DNA of 43,696 nt from an uncultured bacterium (GTDB taxonomy: Bacteria; Verrucomicrobiota; Lentisphaeria; Victivallales; UBA1829). This document shows positions 32,092-41,207 of the stretch, piece by piece. A program made the position numbers and the translations under genes. Position 1 is the first letter of the stretch. Every line of letters begins with the position of its first letter. The notes beneath the pieces are model-generated. The model was not told the origin of the DNA, did no database searches, and was given only the letters and a program-made list of their open reading frames with translations. The stretch is from positions 1 to 43,696 of the forward strand of contig CASEYW010000111.1 in the NCBI GenBank assembly GCA_949292215.1, written 5' to 3'.

Positions 32092-34026
32092 ATGGCATCT
32101 GTTTTTCTTGAGGCGGAATCTTTCCGTTCACTGGGCGGCTGGGTAATTGATTCCCGGTCCATGCTGCAAATGGGGTCTTCGTATGTCATGGCTCATGGGA
32201 TGGGGGTGCCTGTGAAGGACGCGGAAACCGTCTGCACGATTCCGGAAGATGGAACCTGGACAGTCTGGGCACGGACCCGCGACTGGACCGCAGTCTGGAA
32301 ACGCGGAACCCCGGCAGGAATTTTCCAGATCAAAATCAACGGCAAAACCCTGTCGCAAATTCTGGGAACCAACGGGAGCAACTGGGCATGGCAGAAAGCG
32401 GGAACCGCCGATTTGAAAGCCGGAGATGTGCAGATCGCCCTTCATGACCTGAGCGGATTCAACGGCCGCTGCGATGCCCTCTATCTGACGACCGATCCCG
32501 GCGAAGTCCCTCCCGATGGAGGAAAAGAACTGGAAGATTTCCGGAAACGAAAAAGCGGAATTGTCTGTCAGGATGATCCGGATCGTTATGACCTGATTGT
32601 CGCAGGGGGCGGAGTCGCAGGAATGTGTACCGCGCTGGCCGCGACCCGGACCGGATCAAAAGTGCTTCTCCTCCAGGACCGTCCGGTTCTCGGAGGATGC
32701 AACAGTTCAGAAATCCGGGTGGTCCTCGGCGGGCTTGCCCACACAGAGTGTTATCCGAATCTTGGCAGGACGCTGGACGAGTTCGGGCCAATTATCGGCG
32801 GTCCCTACATCGCGCCTGCGGAAGAGTACGAAGACTACCGCAAGGAGCATGTCTTCAAGATCCATTCAGAAGACCGCTGCAGAGTGCTTCTGAATGAGTA
32901 TGTGGTTGGAATTGAAAAGGACCCGGAGGATTCTTCAAAGATTACGGCGGTTGTATCCCGGAATACCCGGACCGGCAGAGAAACCCGTTTCCATGGAACT
33001 CTTTTCGCCGACTGCACCGGCGATGCTGTCATTGCTCGCATGGCGGGAGCTGAAGTCATGTACGGAACGGAAGGCCGCGCAACATTCAATGAGTCGCTGG
33101 CTCCGGAAGAGGAGCGGCGTCAGGTGATGGGACATTCGGTCCTTTGGAAATCCTGGAAAACAGAAAATCCTTCGCCGTTTCCCGACATTGACTGGGGAAT
33201 TCCCTTTGATGAAAAGCGTGTCTATTACCTGGACAAAGGCTACTGGGAGTGGGAGGCCGGACAGTATCGCGATCAGGCGGATGATGCCGAATATATCCGC
33301 GATTATGGACTCATGACCATTTTCGCCAACTGGTCATACCTGAAAAACCACTCCGCCCGTCGCGGGGAATGGGCGAACAAGGAATTGGAATGGGTTTCCG
33401 CAATCGGCGGAAAGCGGGAAAGCTATCGCGTTCTGGGCGATTACATTATGACTCAGCACGATATTGAACGGACAGATCGTCCTGCCGACGGTACCGGTGG
33501 CGGAACCTGGAGCATTGATCTGCATTATCCGGACCCGGAAAACGAGGAGCTGTTCGGAGAGCCCTTCCGTTCCTGCGCATACCATCGCGGCGTCGGACGG
33601 ACCTTCCAGGTGCCGTATCGCTGTCTTTATGCGCGTGATGTGAAGAATCTCTTTCTCGGGGGACGGCACATCAGTACATCCCATGTCGCGTTCTCCTGTG
33701 TCCGGGTTATGCGGACTCTGGGGATTCTCGGTGAAGTCATCGGCATGGCGGCAAGCATCTGCCGGGAGGAGAATGCGTTTCCTCGCGACATCTATGAAAC
33801 GCATTTTGAAAAACTGAAGTCGATGATGGAAAAAGGGGTCCCAATCCCCTATTATTTCGGCTGGCCCGCAGATGACCAGGAGTGTTATCATTTCAGCGAG
33901 GCCGGTTTCATCCATCTGAATCCGAACGGCGATCCCAACCGGATTGACGCCAACCTGCTGAAACGGATCAAATCCCTGAAAATTCAGCACAAAAAGCACG
34001 ATCCTGCGTTCGACCGGGATGTTTGA
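32092..34026 (+). CDS. FAD-dependent oxidoreductase with N-terminal beta-sandwich-like domain
   Basis: The 644-residue protein has two parts. Residues about 1-130 (SVFLEAESFRSLGGWVIDS..., GTWTVWARTRDWT) resemble the carbohydrate-binding-like domain placed before many Lentisphaerota and Planctomycetota FAD enzymes. The rest is a PF12831-type oxidase/dehydrogenase with the FAD dinucleotide motif VAGGGVAGMCTAL (about 170-182), a second FAD contact QDRPVLGGCNSSEIR, GTLFADCTGDAVIARMAGA, and the C-terminal VKNLFLGGRHIS. No signal peptide is seen, so it probably acts in the cytoplasm on an imported sugar or glycoside. The ATG at 32092 is preferred to an upstream weak start because GATGAGGTG precedes it. 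The substrate is unknown. Confidence 0.82.
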   Translation: MASVFLEAESFRSLGGWVIDSRSMLQMGSSYVMAHGMGVPVKDAETVCTIPEDGTWTVWARTRDWTAVWKRGTPAGIFQIKINGKTLSQILGTNGSNWAWQKAGTADLKAGDVQIALHDLSGFNGRCDALYLTTDPGEVPPDGGKELEDFRKRKSGIVCQDDPDRYDLIVAGGGVAGMCTALAATRTGSKVLLLQDRPVLGGCNSSEIRVVLGGLAHTECYPNLGRTLDEFGPIIGGPYIAPAEEYEDYRKEHVFKIHSEDRCRVLLNEYVVGIEKDPEDSSKITAVVSRNTRTGRETRFHGTLFADCTGDAVIARMAGAEVMYGTEGRATFNESLAPEEERRQVMGHSVLWKSWKTENPSPFPDIDWGIPFDEKRVYYLDKGYWEWEAGQYRDQADDAEYIRDYGLMTIFANWSYLKNHSARRGEWANKELEWVSAIGGKRESYRVLGDYIMTQHDIERTDRPADGTGGGTWSIDLHYPDPENEELFGEPFRSCAYHRGVGRTFQVPYRCLYARDVKNLFLGGRHISTSHVAFSCVRVMRTLGILGEVIGMAASICREENAFPRDIYETHFEKLKSMMEKGVPIPYYFGWPADDQECYHFSEAGFIHLNPNGDPNRIDANLLKRIKSLKIQHKKHDPAFDRDV

Positions 34027-34139
34027 GTTCGGGAAACGGAGAATTTCCGGAGAGCCCCCCTGATGTGTTCTTCTGAAATTTCTCCGCATATCCAAGGGCA
34101 AGGTAGAGAAGAGAGCACAGTCTGCGAGGCTGCGGCGGA

Positions 34140-34730
34140 TCACGGCATCCAGTCGCAGATTCCCCTGAGGGGATGCTTTTTACGCCATTCGGTGAATTCG
34201 GCAAAACTGCGGACTCCATCACGGATGACCGCCTGATAATAGGCAATTCCAGGAATCGTTTCAGAATCCGGAGTTTCGTATTTCAAAGCGAGAATGGCGG
34301 ATCTTGTTTCCGGGGTCAGGACTGCGGAGAGACGTTCGGCGAATCGTTCGAAGTATCCATCGTAAAACGATCCTTTCCGGATATGGATCATGTCGATCTG
34401 CCATGTTTCGCCATCTTCCGCGGAATACCAGGCATGCCATTCGATGCACTGTTCTTCTGTGTGGATCCGGTTGACATATTCCACGCTTGCGATTTCCGGA
34501 TTTGCGGCGATCAGGCTTGCCGCCCGGAAGCTCGTTTCCACTTCCAGAGTTTTCGTGTAAATGTGAAAATCAATGTCGCAATGTTTCATCAGAAGTCCGG
34601 TTTTCAGCGAACCGACAAGATGCACGTCCGCCCCGATGCTTTCCCATGCGGGAAGGATTCCACAGCTGCGGATGACCCGCCACGCCTTTTCCTGCTTCTC
34701 TCTGGCAAGTTCCTCCACCTTCGTTCCCAT
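34140..34730 (-). CDS. Stand-alone nucleotidyltransferase-like protein
   Basis: The 196-residue protein has the polymerase-beta-type signature: Gly40-Ser41 in HLVGSLKTG, then Asp52 and Asp54 in CDIDFHIY, and a possible third carboxylate Asp113 (WQIDMIHI). The GS...DxD layout is that of nucleotidyltransferases, including antitoxin and tRNA-related types. Related sequences in gut bacteria seem to be annotated mostly by default names. AAAGGAG eight bases before the ATG at 34730 sets the start. No partner gene (HEPN or similar) adjoins it, so a toxin-antitoxin role is not supported. It converges with the FAD oxidoreductase. Confidence 0.65.
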   Translation of the reverse strand: MGTKVEELAREKQEKAWRVIRSCGILPAWESIGADVHLVGSLKTGLLMKHCDIDFHIYTKTLEVETSFRAASLIAANPEIASVEYVNRIHTEEQCIEWHAWYSAEDGETWQIDMIHIRKGSFYDGYFERFAERLSAVLTPETRSAILALKYETPDSETIPGIAYYQAVIRDGVRSFAEFTEWRKKHPLRGICDWMP

Positions 34731-34915
34731 GCTGATGCTCCTTTCTTCCTGCGTTTTTCCGGATTCCCGGGGAATTTTCCTGATGCGCTTTTCTGATGTC
34801 GGCCCGGATTTTCCGGTAAGATACATGCGGCGGATTTCTTTTTCCAGAGGCGGAACGGAGGAAATCTTTTCTGGCTGTCCGTTCTCGCCTGATACCGGTT
34901 GCGGAAAGAATGTGC

Positions 34916-34945
34916 TTGACAAAATAATATTACCAACTATATTAT
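34916..34945 (+). promoter_or_regulatory. Promoter of the MarR-RND-MATE efflux operon
   Basis: TTGACA (perfect), an 18-base spacer and TATTAT; a 16-base spacing to TATATT is also possible. The MarR start lies about 45 bases downstream. Confidence 0.65.
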
Positions 34946-34946
34946 T
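34923..34946. promoter_or_regulatory. MarR-type operator: AATAATAT-N8-ATATTATT
   Basis: The 8-base arms are exact reverse complements around an 8-base centre, filling the space between the -35 and -10 boxes. MarR repressors typically bind such A/T-rich palindromes within their own promoters. That this MarR binds it is inferred. Confidence 0.6.
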
Positions 34947-34990
34947 TAGTATCTAAATGAAAATGGGGTGGATTTGAATGGAGTGATTCA

Positions 34991-35449
34991 ATGAAAACAC
35001 CGAATGTATGGATGAAACTTTTTCAAGCGACAGATATCATCCGCGAATTGCATGACCGGGAAAACCGAGGGGAGCGCCCACCGCTCCAAACAACTCTGGC
35101 GGAAGCGAAGGTCATGGGATGCGTTCTTTTCAGTCCGGATGGCTGTTCCGTCAAGGAGATTGCCGATCGGCTTGGAATTACCCGGGGAGCGGTTTCCCAG
35201 ATTGTGGAAAAAATGGTCCGGAAAGGACCGCTTGTCCGCGTGCCGGATGAAAAGGATCGCCGCGCTGTGCGGATCACGCTTTCCCGTGATGGACTCGAAC
35301 GGCATAAACGTCTTATACTCTCATTCGGGAAGTTGACGGAAAAACTGCTGGAAGGGGTTCCTCCGGAAAAGATACAGATATTTGCTGAAGTTCTTGATCA
35401 CTTGATCGCGTCGAAAGAAAAAATTCAGAAACAGGAGACGAAACAATGA
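34991..35449 (+). CDS. MarR-family regulator
   Basis: The 152-residue protein has the MarR winged helix: SVKEIADRLGITRGAVSQIVEKMVRKGPLVRVPDEKDRRAVRITLSRDGL. MarR dimers repress efflux operons until a phenolic, antibiotic or oxidative signal releases them. The stop overlaps the next ATG (ATGA), and the gene heads the efflux operon, so it is almost surely its repressor. GGAGTG precedes the ATG. Confidence 0.93.
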   Translation: MKTPNVWMKLFQATDIIRELHDRENRGERPPLQTTLAEAKVMGCVLFSPDGCSVKEIADRLGITRGAVSQIVEKMVRKGPLVRVPDEKDRRAVRITLSRDGLERHKRLILSFGKLTEKLLEGVPPEKIQIFAEVLDHLIASKEKIQKQETKQ

Positions 35450-36558
35450 AGATGCGAATTCTGACAATTCTCTGTTTTTCCGCGTGCTTGCCGATGGTGC
35501 CGCTTTCTGCTGCTCCCGGTCCCGGTGCGCCGTCCGGAGCGAAGGTTGTCGTTGGTGCGGAGAAGGTTCTGGAAACCGAGGATTATGAGACCCGACATTA
35601 TACGGGACAGGTCGTTTCGAAGTCTGTCGTGAACATCGTGGCGCGGGTGTCTGGTGAAATTCTGGAAATCGGATTCAAAGATGGTTCCCTTGTACGCAAA
35701 GGACAGATTCTTTACAAACTGGACCCTGTTCAATACGAGGCTGCCGTCAAAGGCGCGGAAGCCAGCATTGAAAAATGCAAAGCGGAACTTGCCTATGCGC
35801 AAAGCAACTTCAATCGTGTCAATCTTCTGTATGAGAAACAGGCTGCGAGCCTAGACACCATGGAGAATGCCAAATCTACTCTTGGAGCCGCCAAAGCCGC
35901 GCTGCTTTCCGCGGAAGCTGCTTTGATTACTGCAAAGGATAACCTGAAAAATACCGTGATTACGGCCCCGCTGACTGGAATTGTCGGTGTAACCGCGTTT
36001 ACACAGGGGAACTACATCACACCGAATTCCGGTACACTTCTCACGATCATTCAGGTACAGCCGATCCGGGTCCGCTTTTCGATCAGCACGGCGGATCTGC
36101 TTGCGATGTTCGGAAACCATAAGGAACTGATGGCAAACGGAAGCGTTCAGGTGAATCTTGCGGATGGAACTCTCTTTGGAGAAGAAGGGGAAATTGAACT
36201 GTTGAACAATGAGGCCAATCCCAGAACCGATGCCATTCAGATTTATGCGAGTTTCCCGAATGAGGAGCGGAAACTCATTTCCGGCAGTACGCTGTCGGTG
36301 ACTCTTTCGCGAAAGAATGGAAAACTGCTTCCTTCGGTTTCTCCATCCGCTCTGATGCACGATTCAAAAGGCTCATACGTCTACGTCCTGGATTCCGCGA
36401 ACAAGGTGGAGAAACGCTATGTGACGCCCGGCAATGCCACCGCGAATCGTCAGCTGATTAAACGGGGCTTGTCGAAAGGGGAAACCGTTGTGACAAAAGG
36501 GACTCACAAAGCCCTGCCGGGAATGACAGTGGAAGCGGACTTCGGAAAAAAGGAGTGA
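35446..36558 (+). CDS. RND efflux periplasmic adaptor (AcrA-like)
   Basis: The 370-residue protein has an N-terminal signal (MRILTILCFSACLPMVPLSA), cleaved by signal peptidase I or, less likely, lipidated at the Cys of FSAC. Then come the biotinyl-lipoyl half (VNIVARVSGEILEIGFKDGSLVRKGQILYKLD), a helical hairpin (about 105-165, shorter than in AcrA), the second lipoyl half (TVITAPLTGIVGVTAFTQGNYI) and a beta-barrel. The adaptor links the inner-membrane RND pump to an outer-membrane channel. It overlaps marR and is followed three bases later by the pump gene. No TolC-type gene is in the operon. Confidence 0.93.
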   Translation: MKMRILTILCFSACLPMVPLSAAPGPGAPSGAKVVVGAEKVLETEDYETRHYTGQVVSKSVVNIVARVSGEILEIGFKDGSLVRKGQILYKLDPVQYEAAVKGAEASIEKCKAELAYAQSNFNRVNLLYEKQAASLDTMENAKSTLGAAKAALLSAEAALITAKDNLKNTVITAPLTGIVGVTAFTQGNYITPNSGTLLTIIQVQPIRVRFSISTADLLAMFGNHKELMANGSVQVNLADGTLFGEEGEIELLNNEANPRTDAIQIYASFPNEERKLISGSTLSVTLSRKNGKLLPSVSPSALMHDSKGSYVYVLDSANKVEKRYVTPGNATANRQLIKRGLSKGETVVTKGTHKALPGMTVEADFGKKE

Positions 36559-36561
36559 CAC

Positions 36562-39500
36562 ATGTTTTCCAGAATTTTCATTGAACGTCCCCGACTGGCG
36601 ATTGTGCTCAGTATGGTGATGGTCCTGACGGGGGTCATTACGCTCTTCAAGCTGCCGGTCGCGGAATATCCGGAAATCGCGCCGCCGACTCTCCACGTTT
36701 CCGCCAGTTATCCCGGAGCAAGCGCCGAGGTCATCACACAGACCGTGGCAATGCCGATTGAGGATGAAATCAACGGTGTGGATGATCTGCTCTATTTTTC
36801 CTCCACCAGCGACAATTCCGGAAACTATTCCTGTCAGGTCACGTTCCAGAGCGGAACGGATACGGACATTGCCATGGTCAACCTGCAGAACGCCGTCAAG
36901 CGGGCGGAAGTCAAACTGCCCTCCGATGTCACCAAGAACGGCATCAGCGTTCAGAAGCGCGGCACCGACATCCTCGCCATGTTCGCCTTCCTTACCGACG
37001 GCACCAGAATGGATCTCATGGAGCTGAACAACTATGTGGATTCCAACATCAAGGATGCCGTCAGCCGGATTGATGGTGTTTCTTCCGCGGAGATCATGTC
37101 CGTTCAGGAATATTCCATGCGCATCTGGCTCAACCCTCTGCGGATGTCAGGGCTCGGCATTTCCACTTCGGACATCACTTCCGCTGTGGAGTCGCAGAAC
37201 ATTCAGGCAGCGGCAGGTTCCATCGGAACGGAGCATTCCAACCGGTATGTCAATTACAAGCTGAATGTCAAAGGGCGTCTGGTGACTGCGGAGGAATTCG
37301 GCAACATTATTGTCCGACACGATTCCGACGGCAGCGTTGTACGCCTGAAGGATATTGCCAAAGTGGAAATCGGTTCCAGCTCCTATGCGGGAAAAAGTCT
37401 GTTCAACGGCAAGGAGTCGGTCGGACTCGGAGTCTACCGGACTCCCGACGCCAATGCGCTGGAAACGGTCAACAAAGTGAAAGCCGAACTCGACAAATGG
37501 GCAAAACTGCTCCCGGAAGGAGTCAGCTATTCGATCGCATACGATCCGACGGAGTTCATTCAGGTTTCCATGCGGGAAATTGTCACAACCCTGGTTTCCG
37601 CCTTGCTGCTGGTGGTGCTGATCACCTGGCTCTTTTTGCAGGACTGGCGGGCGACGCTGGTTCCGTCAATTGCGATTCCTGTTGCTCTCCTCGGTACATT
37701 TCCGTTCCTCTATGCGCTGGATTACAGCATCAACGTGCTGACAATGTTCGGGCTGATTCTCGTGGTCGGTTCGCTTTGCGACGATGCAATTGTGGTTGTG
37801 GAGAACTGTCAGGCCCTGATGGAACGGGAAGGACTTTCCCCGAAGGATGCCGCACTCAAATGTATGAATCAGATCACAGGGGCGATCATCGCAACCACGC
37901 TTGTGACGGTTGCCTGCTATGTGCCTCTGGCGTTCTATGGCGGTATGGTTGGCAACATTTATCTGCAGTTCGCGGTTGCAATGTGCATTTCGCTCTGTCT
38001 TTCGACCGTTGTGGCAATGACCTTGAGTCCTGCACTCTGCGCGATTCTCCTCCGCAAGCCGGACGGACACGTGCCTGCAATATTCCGTCCCTTTAACCGC
38101 GTGTTGGACGGTTCCCGTAAAATTTACTCCTTCTTTGTCGGGTTTCTTGTGCGACGGGCTCTGCTGACTCTGATTCTTCTCGCTGTCGTCTGCTTTGCCA
38201 CCTGGAGTATCTACGGAAGGATCGACAGTTCTTTCCTCCCGCAGGAGGACAAGGGCGAGATCATGTGCAACATCGAATTGCCGCAGGGCGCTTCCGTGGA
38301 GCGGACCGATGCCGTCCTGAATGAATTCCTGGAAAAGATCGCGGATATCAAGGGAATCCGATCCACAATGGTGATCTCCGGACACAGCATGATGTCCGGT
38401 TCCGGAGAAAATGCTGCGATGTGCATTCTGCGTCTTGATCCGTGGGATCAGCGTACTGTGCCGGAACTTCAGCTGGATTCCATCATTGCGCAGATTCAGG
38501 AGAGAACCCGGACTATTTCCGATGCCACAATCATCGCGTTCACACCTCCGGCGATCATGGGACTTGGCGCGACCGGCGGTGCAACCTTCAAACTTTGCGG
38601 AATCGGCGATATTGACCCCGGAGAACTTTCGGAAAAGGCGAAAGAGTTCGCAATGAACCTTTCCAACAGTCCCGAGACGCGTTACGCCATGACTTCCTAC
38701 AATGCCGACACTCCCCAGCTTTTCCTGGATATCAACCGGGAAAAGGCGGAGACTCTTGGCGTTGCAACCAGCACCATCTTTTCAACTCTACAGAGCAAAC
38801 TTGCTTCGCTGTATATCAATGATTTCACGTTCCTCGGCCGCAACTATGAGGTCAAAATGCAGTCCACCGCGGATAACCGTGCCACGCTGGACAACATCCG
38901 TGAAATCCAGGTTCCCAATGATTCCGGTGAAATGGTTCCGCTGAGTTCTCTCGGAACTCTCGCCTACACGGTCGGCCCGAGCCAGATCACACGGTTCAAT
39001 AAGATGACCTGCGCCGAACTCAATGCACAGGCTGCGCCGGGTGTCAGTTCCCAGCGTCTCTTCGAACTGGTCGAGGGAACAAAACTTCCGGACAATTATC
39101 ATGTGGAATGGGTCGGCTTGAGTTATCAGGAAAAACAGAATCAGGGACAACTGGTCTATCTGATGGCTCTGGCTCTGCTTTTCGCTTATCTCTTTCTGGT
39201 CGCGCAGTATGAGAGCTGGACGATTCCGGTTCCCGTGATGTTCGCTGTGACATTCGCGCTTCTGGGGGCCCTGCTCGGTCTTCTGATTACAGGCGAGACC
39301 ATGAGCATCTACGCCCAGCTCGGGATGGTAATGCTGATCGGACTCGCTGCAAAAAATGCCATCCTGATGGTGGAGTTCTCCAAGCAGGAGCGCGAAAGCG
39401 GCAAGAGCGTTTTCGAAGCCGCTCTGAACGGCGCGAACCTGCGCTATCGCGCGGTGCTGATGACCGCGTGGAGCTTTCTCTTCGGCGTCTTCCCGCTCGT

Positions 39501-39702
39501 GATCGCCTCTGGAGCCGGTTCCGGCAGTCGGAGAGCCATCGGAATTACGACCTTTTCGGGAATGGTTCTCGCTACTCTGATCGGAATTGTCTTTACGCCC
39601 GCACTTTACGCGGCATTTCAGCGAATCCGTGAGTTCGTGAAGGCAAAACTGCATCTGGGTCCTCGGGCCGGCGCAGACCAGCCGGTGGAGAGCAGAGAAT
39701 GA
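36562..39702 (+). CDS. RND-family multidrug efflux pump (AcrB-like)
   Basis: The 1046-residue inner-membrane protein has the AcrB layout: TM1 (ARLAIVLSMVMVLTGVITLFKL-like start), two large periplasmic loops, and 12 membrane segments. The proton-relay residues are Asp407 and Asp408 (LCDDAIVVVEN) and Lys931 (AAKNAILMVEF). The family signature VAEYPEIAPP is present. It exports drugs, bile salts or similar compounds using the proton gradient. The pump overlaps the MATE gene at its stop codon (ATGA). Confidence 0.96.
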   Translation: MFSRIFIERPRLAIVLSMVMVLTGVITLFKLPVAEYPEIAPPTLHVSASYPGASAEVITQTVAMPIEDEINGVDDLLYFSSTSDNSGNYSCQVTFQSGTDTDIAMVNLQNAVKRAEVKLPSDVTKNGISVQKRGTDILAMFAFLTDGTRMDLMELNNYVDSNIKDAVSRIDGVSSAEIMSVQEYSMRIWLNPLRMSGLGISTSDITSAVESQNIQAAAGSIGTEHSNRYVNYKLNVKGRLVTAEEFGNIIVRHDSDGSVVRLKDIAKVEIGSSSYAGKSLFNGKESVGLGVYRTPDANALETVNKVKAELDKWAKLLPEGVSYSIAYDPTEFIQVSMREIVTTLVSALLLVVLITWLFLQDWRATLVPSIAIPVALLGTFPFLYALDYSINVLTMFGLILVVGSLCDDAIVVVENCQALMEREGLSPKDAALKCMNQITGAIIATTLVTVACYVPLAFYGGMVGNIYLQFAVAMCISLCLSTVVAMTLSPALCAILLRKPDGHVPAIFRPFNRVLDGSRKIYSFFVGFLVRRALLTLILLAVVCFATWSIYGRIDSSFLPQEDKGEIMCNIELPQGASVERTDAVLNEFLEKIADIKGIRSTMVISGHSMMSGSGENAAMCILRLDPWDQRTVPELQLDSIIAQIQERTRTISDATIIAFTPPAIMGLGATGGATFKLCGIGDIDPGELSEKAKEFAMNLSNSPETRYAMTSYNADTPQLFLDINREKAETLGVATSTIFSTLQSKLASLYINDFTFLGRNYEVKMQSTADNRATLDNIREIQVPNDSGEMVPLSSLGTLAYTVGPSQITRFNKMTCAELNAQAAPGVSSQRLFELVEGTKLPDNYHVEWVGLSYQEKQNQGQLVYLMALALLFAYLFLVAQYESWTIPVPVMFAVTFALLGALLGLLITGETMSIYAQLGMVMLIGLAAKNAILMVEFSKQERESGKSVFEAALNGANLRYRAVLMTAWSFLFGVFPLVIASGAGSGSRRAIGITTFSGMVLATLIGIVFTPALYAAFQRIREFVKAKLHLGPRAGADQPVESRE

Positions 39703-41120
39703 GTTTTTCCTCCGGTAAGGATCTGACGCGTGGAAATGCAGCCTGGAATCTGCTGAATTTTGCCGTTCCGTTTCTTCTCGCGTTCTTTCTTCAGATTTTT
39801 TACGGGACGGTGGATGTGATTGCTGTCGGCCGGTTCGGCGGAGGCAGTTCGGATGTCTCTGCGGTCGCAAGCGGGAGCGAGGTCATGCAGCTGGTCGCTT
39901 CTTTGATCGCAGGACTCACGACAGGCGCAACCGTGCTGATCGGGCAGTGTTACGGGGCAAAAGATTATCAGAGCGTCAACCGCTGCATCGGAATGACTTT
40001 GAGCATCTCCCTGCTGGCGTCCATTCTCCTGACGGCTGTCATGGTGCCGATGATTCCCCTGATCGCGCGCTGGCTCAATACGCCGCCGGAAGCGTTCGAG
40101 CAGACCGTCGCCTATGGGACCATCTGTTCCTGGGGAATTGTATTCATTTTCGGCTACAACGCGCTCTCCGCCATTTTTCGCGGACTGGGCAATTCGACCG
40201 CACCGCTGATTTTTGTCGGGATTGCCTGTGTTGTCAACATCGTCGGGGATCTTCTCCTGGTCATTGTGTTCCATATGGGAGTGACAGGTGTTGCCATCGC
40301 CACTGTTTCCTCGCAGGCGCTGAGCATGCTGTTTGCCCTGATTTTTCTCTACCGTTCCGATTTCGGATTCCGGTTTCATGCGCGTGATTTCCGGATTTCC
40401 TGGAAACTTGCGTGGAGTTACGCAAAGATCGGTATTCCGATCGGAGTGCAGGGGATTGTGGTCGGGCTTTCCTTCCTGTTCATTTTCACAATCGTCAACT
40501 CCATGGGACTTGCTGCTTCCGCCGGATACGGAATCTGCAACAAGATCAACGGTTTCGCCATGCTTCCGGCGATTGCCTTTTCCATGGCAATTTCTGCTGC
40601 GACAGCCCAGAACATCGGGGCGCAGAAACCGTATAGAGCGATCCGGACTCTCTGCCTGGGGGTCGGTTACACGATGTCTTTCGGGGCGGTTGCTCTGGTG
40701 CTTCTGCAATGTTTTCCCCGTCAGTTTATTACGCTGTTCCTGGAACCTTCCGGGGCAGATGCGGAAGCTGCGATCGCGGCGGCAACCAGCTACATTCGCA
40801 GTTTCAGCTGGGAGTTCATTCTTGTGCCGATCGTGTTCTGCACCAACGGCTTCTTCAATGGATGCGGACGTTCCTTCTTTTCAATGGCGAACAATCTGGG
40901 CGGAACGTTTTTTGTCCGTCTGCCTGCGGCATATCTGCTGAGTCATCTGAGTGGCGCAACGCTGTTTGAAGTCGGATTTGCCGCTCCGCTGGCGTCGTTT
41001 GTTTCCAATGTTGTTGCTCTGATTTACCTTTGGAGCGGAAGATGGCGTGACCGTCGTCCTTGCGGAACGGGGGGAGAAGAGTTTTCCACCGTTTCCAACG
41101 GCAGCCAATCCTCCGTATAA
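39699..41120 (+). CDS. MATE-family efflux transporter
   Basis: The 473-residue inner-membrane protein has about 12 segments in two halves. MATE motifs are visible: FFLQIFYGTVDVIAVGRFGGG at the start, GLTTGATVLIGQCYGAKDY, and AISAATAQNIGAQKPYRAIRT in the second half. MATE proteins export cationic drugs or metabolites with Na+ or H+. It shares four bases with the RND gene, so it belongs to the same MarR-controlled operon, which is an unusual pairing. The C-terminal 25 residues are polar and look cytoplasmic. Confidence 0.93.
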   Translation: MSFSSGKDLTRGNAAWNLLNFAVPFLLAFFLQIFYGTVDVIAVGRFGGGSSDVSAVASGSEVMQLVASLIAGLTTGATVLIGQCYGAKDYQSVNRCIGMTLSISLLASILLTAVMVPMIPLIARWLNTPPEAFEQTVAYGTICSWGIVFIFGYNALSAIFRGLGNSTAPLIFVGIACVVNIVGDLLLVIVFHMGVTGVAIATVSSQALSMLFALIFLYRSDFGFRFHARDFRISWKLAWSYAKIGIPIGVQGIVVGLSFLFIFTIVNSMGLAASAGYGICNKINGFAMLPAIAFSMAISAATAQNIGAQKPYRAIRTLCLGVGYTMSFGAVALVLLQCFPRQFITLFLEPSGADAEAAIAAATSYIRSFSWEFILVPIVFCTNGFFNGCGRSFFSMANNLGGTFFVRLPAAYLLSHLSGATLFEVGFAAPLASFVSNVVALIYLWSGRWRDRRPCGTGGEEFSTVSNGSQSSV

Positions 41121-41149
41121 CAGCTTCTTCAAATTCGGAGAAGGCAAGC

Positions 41150-41177
41150 AAAAAAAAGCCCCGGAATTTTCCGGGGC
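41150..41177 (-). terminator. Intrinsic terminator of rubrerythrin
   Basis: A 9-bp stem GCCCCGGAA/TTCCGGGGC is followed on the minus strand by seven Ts. It lies between the convergent MATE and rubrerythrin genes. Confidence 0.85.
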
Positions 41178-41207
41178 AGCTTCCAAAGTCGATGAACGGA
41201 AGGAAAA

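Noticed and set aside
34140..34730. Possible HEPN/MNT-type toxin-antitoxin pair
   Set aside because: Only a nucleotidyltransferase-like protein is present; no HEPN or other partner lies beside it.
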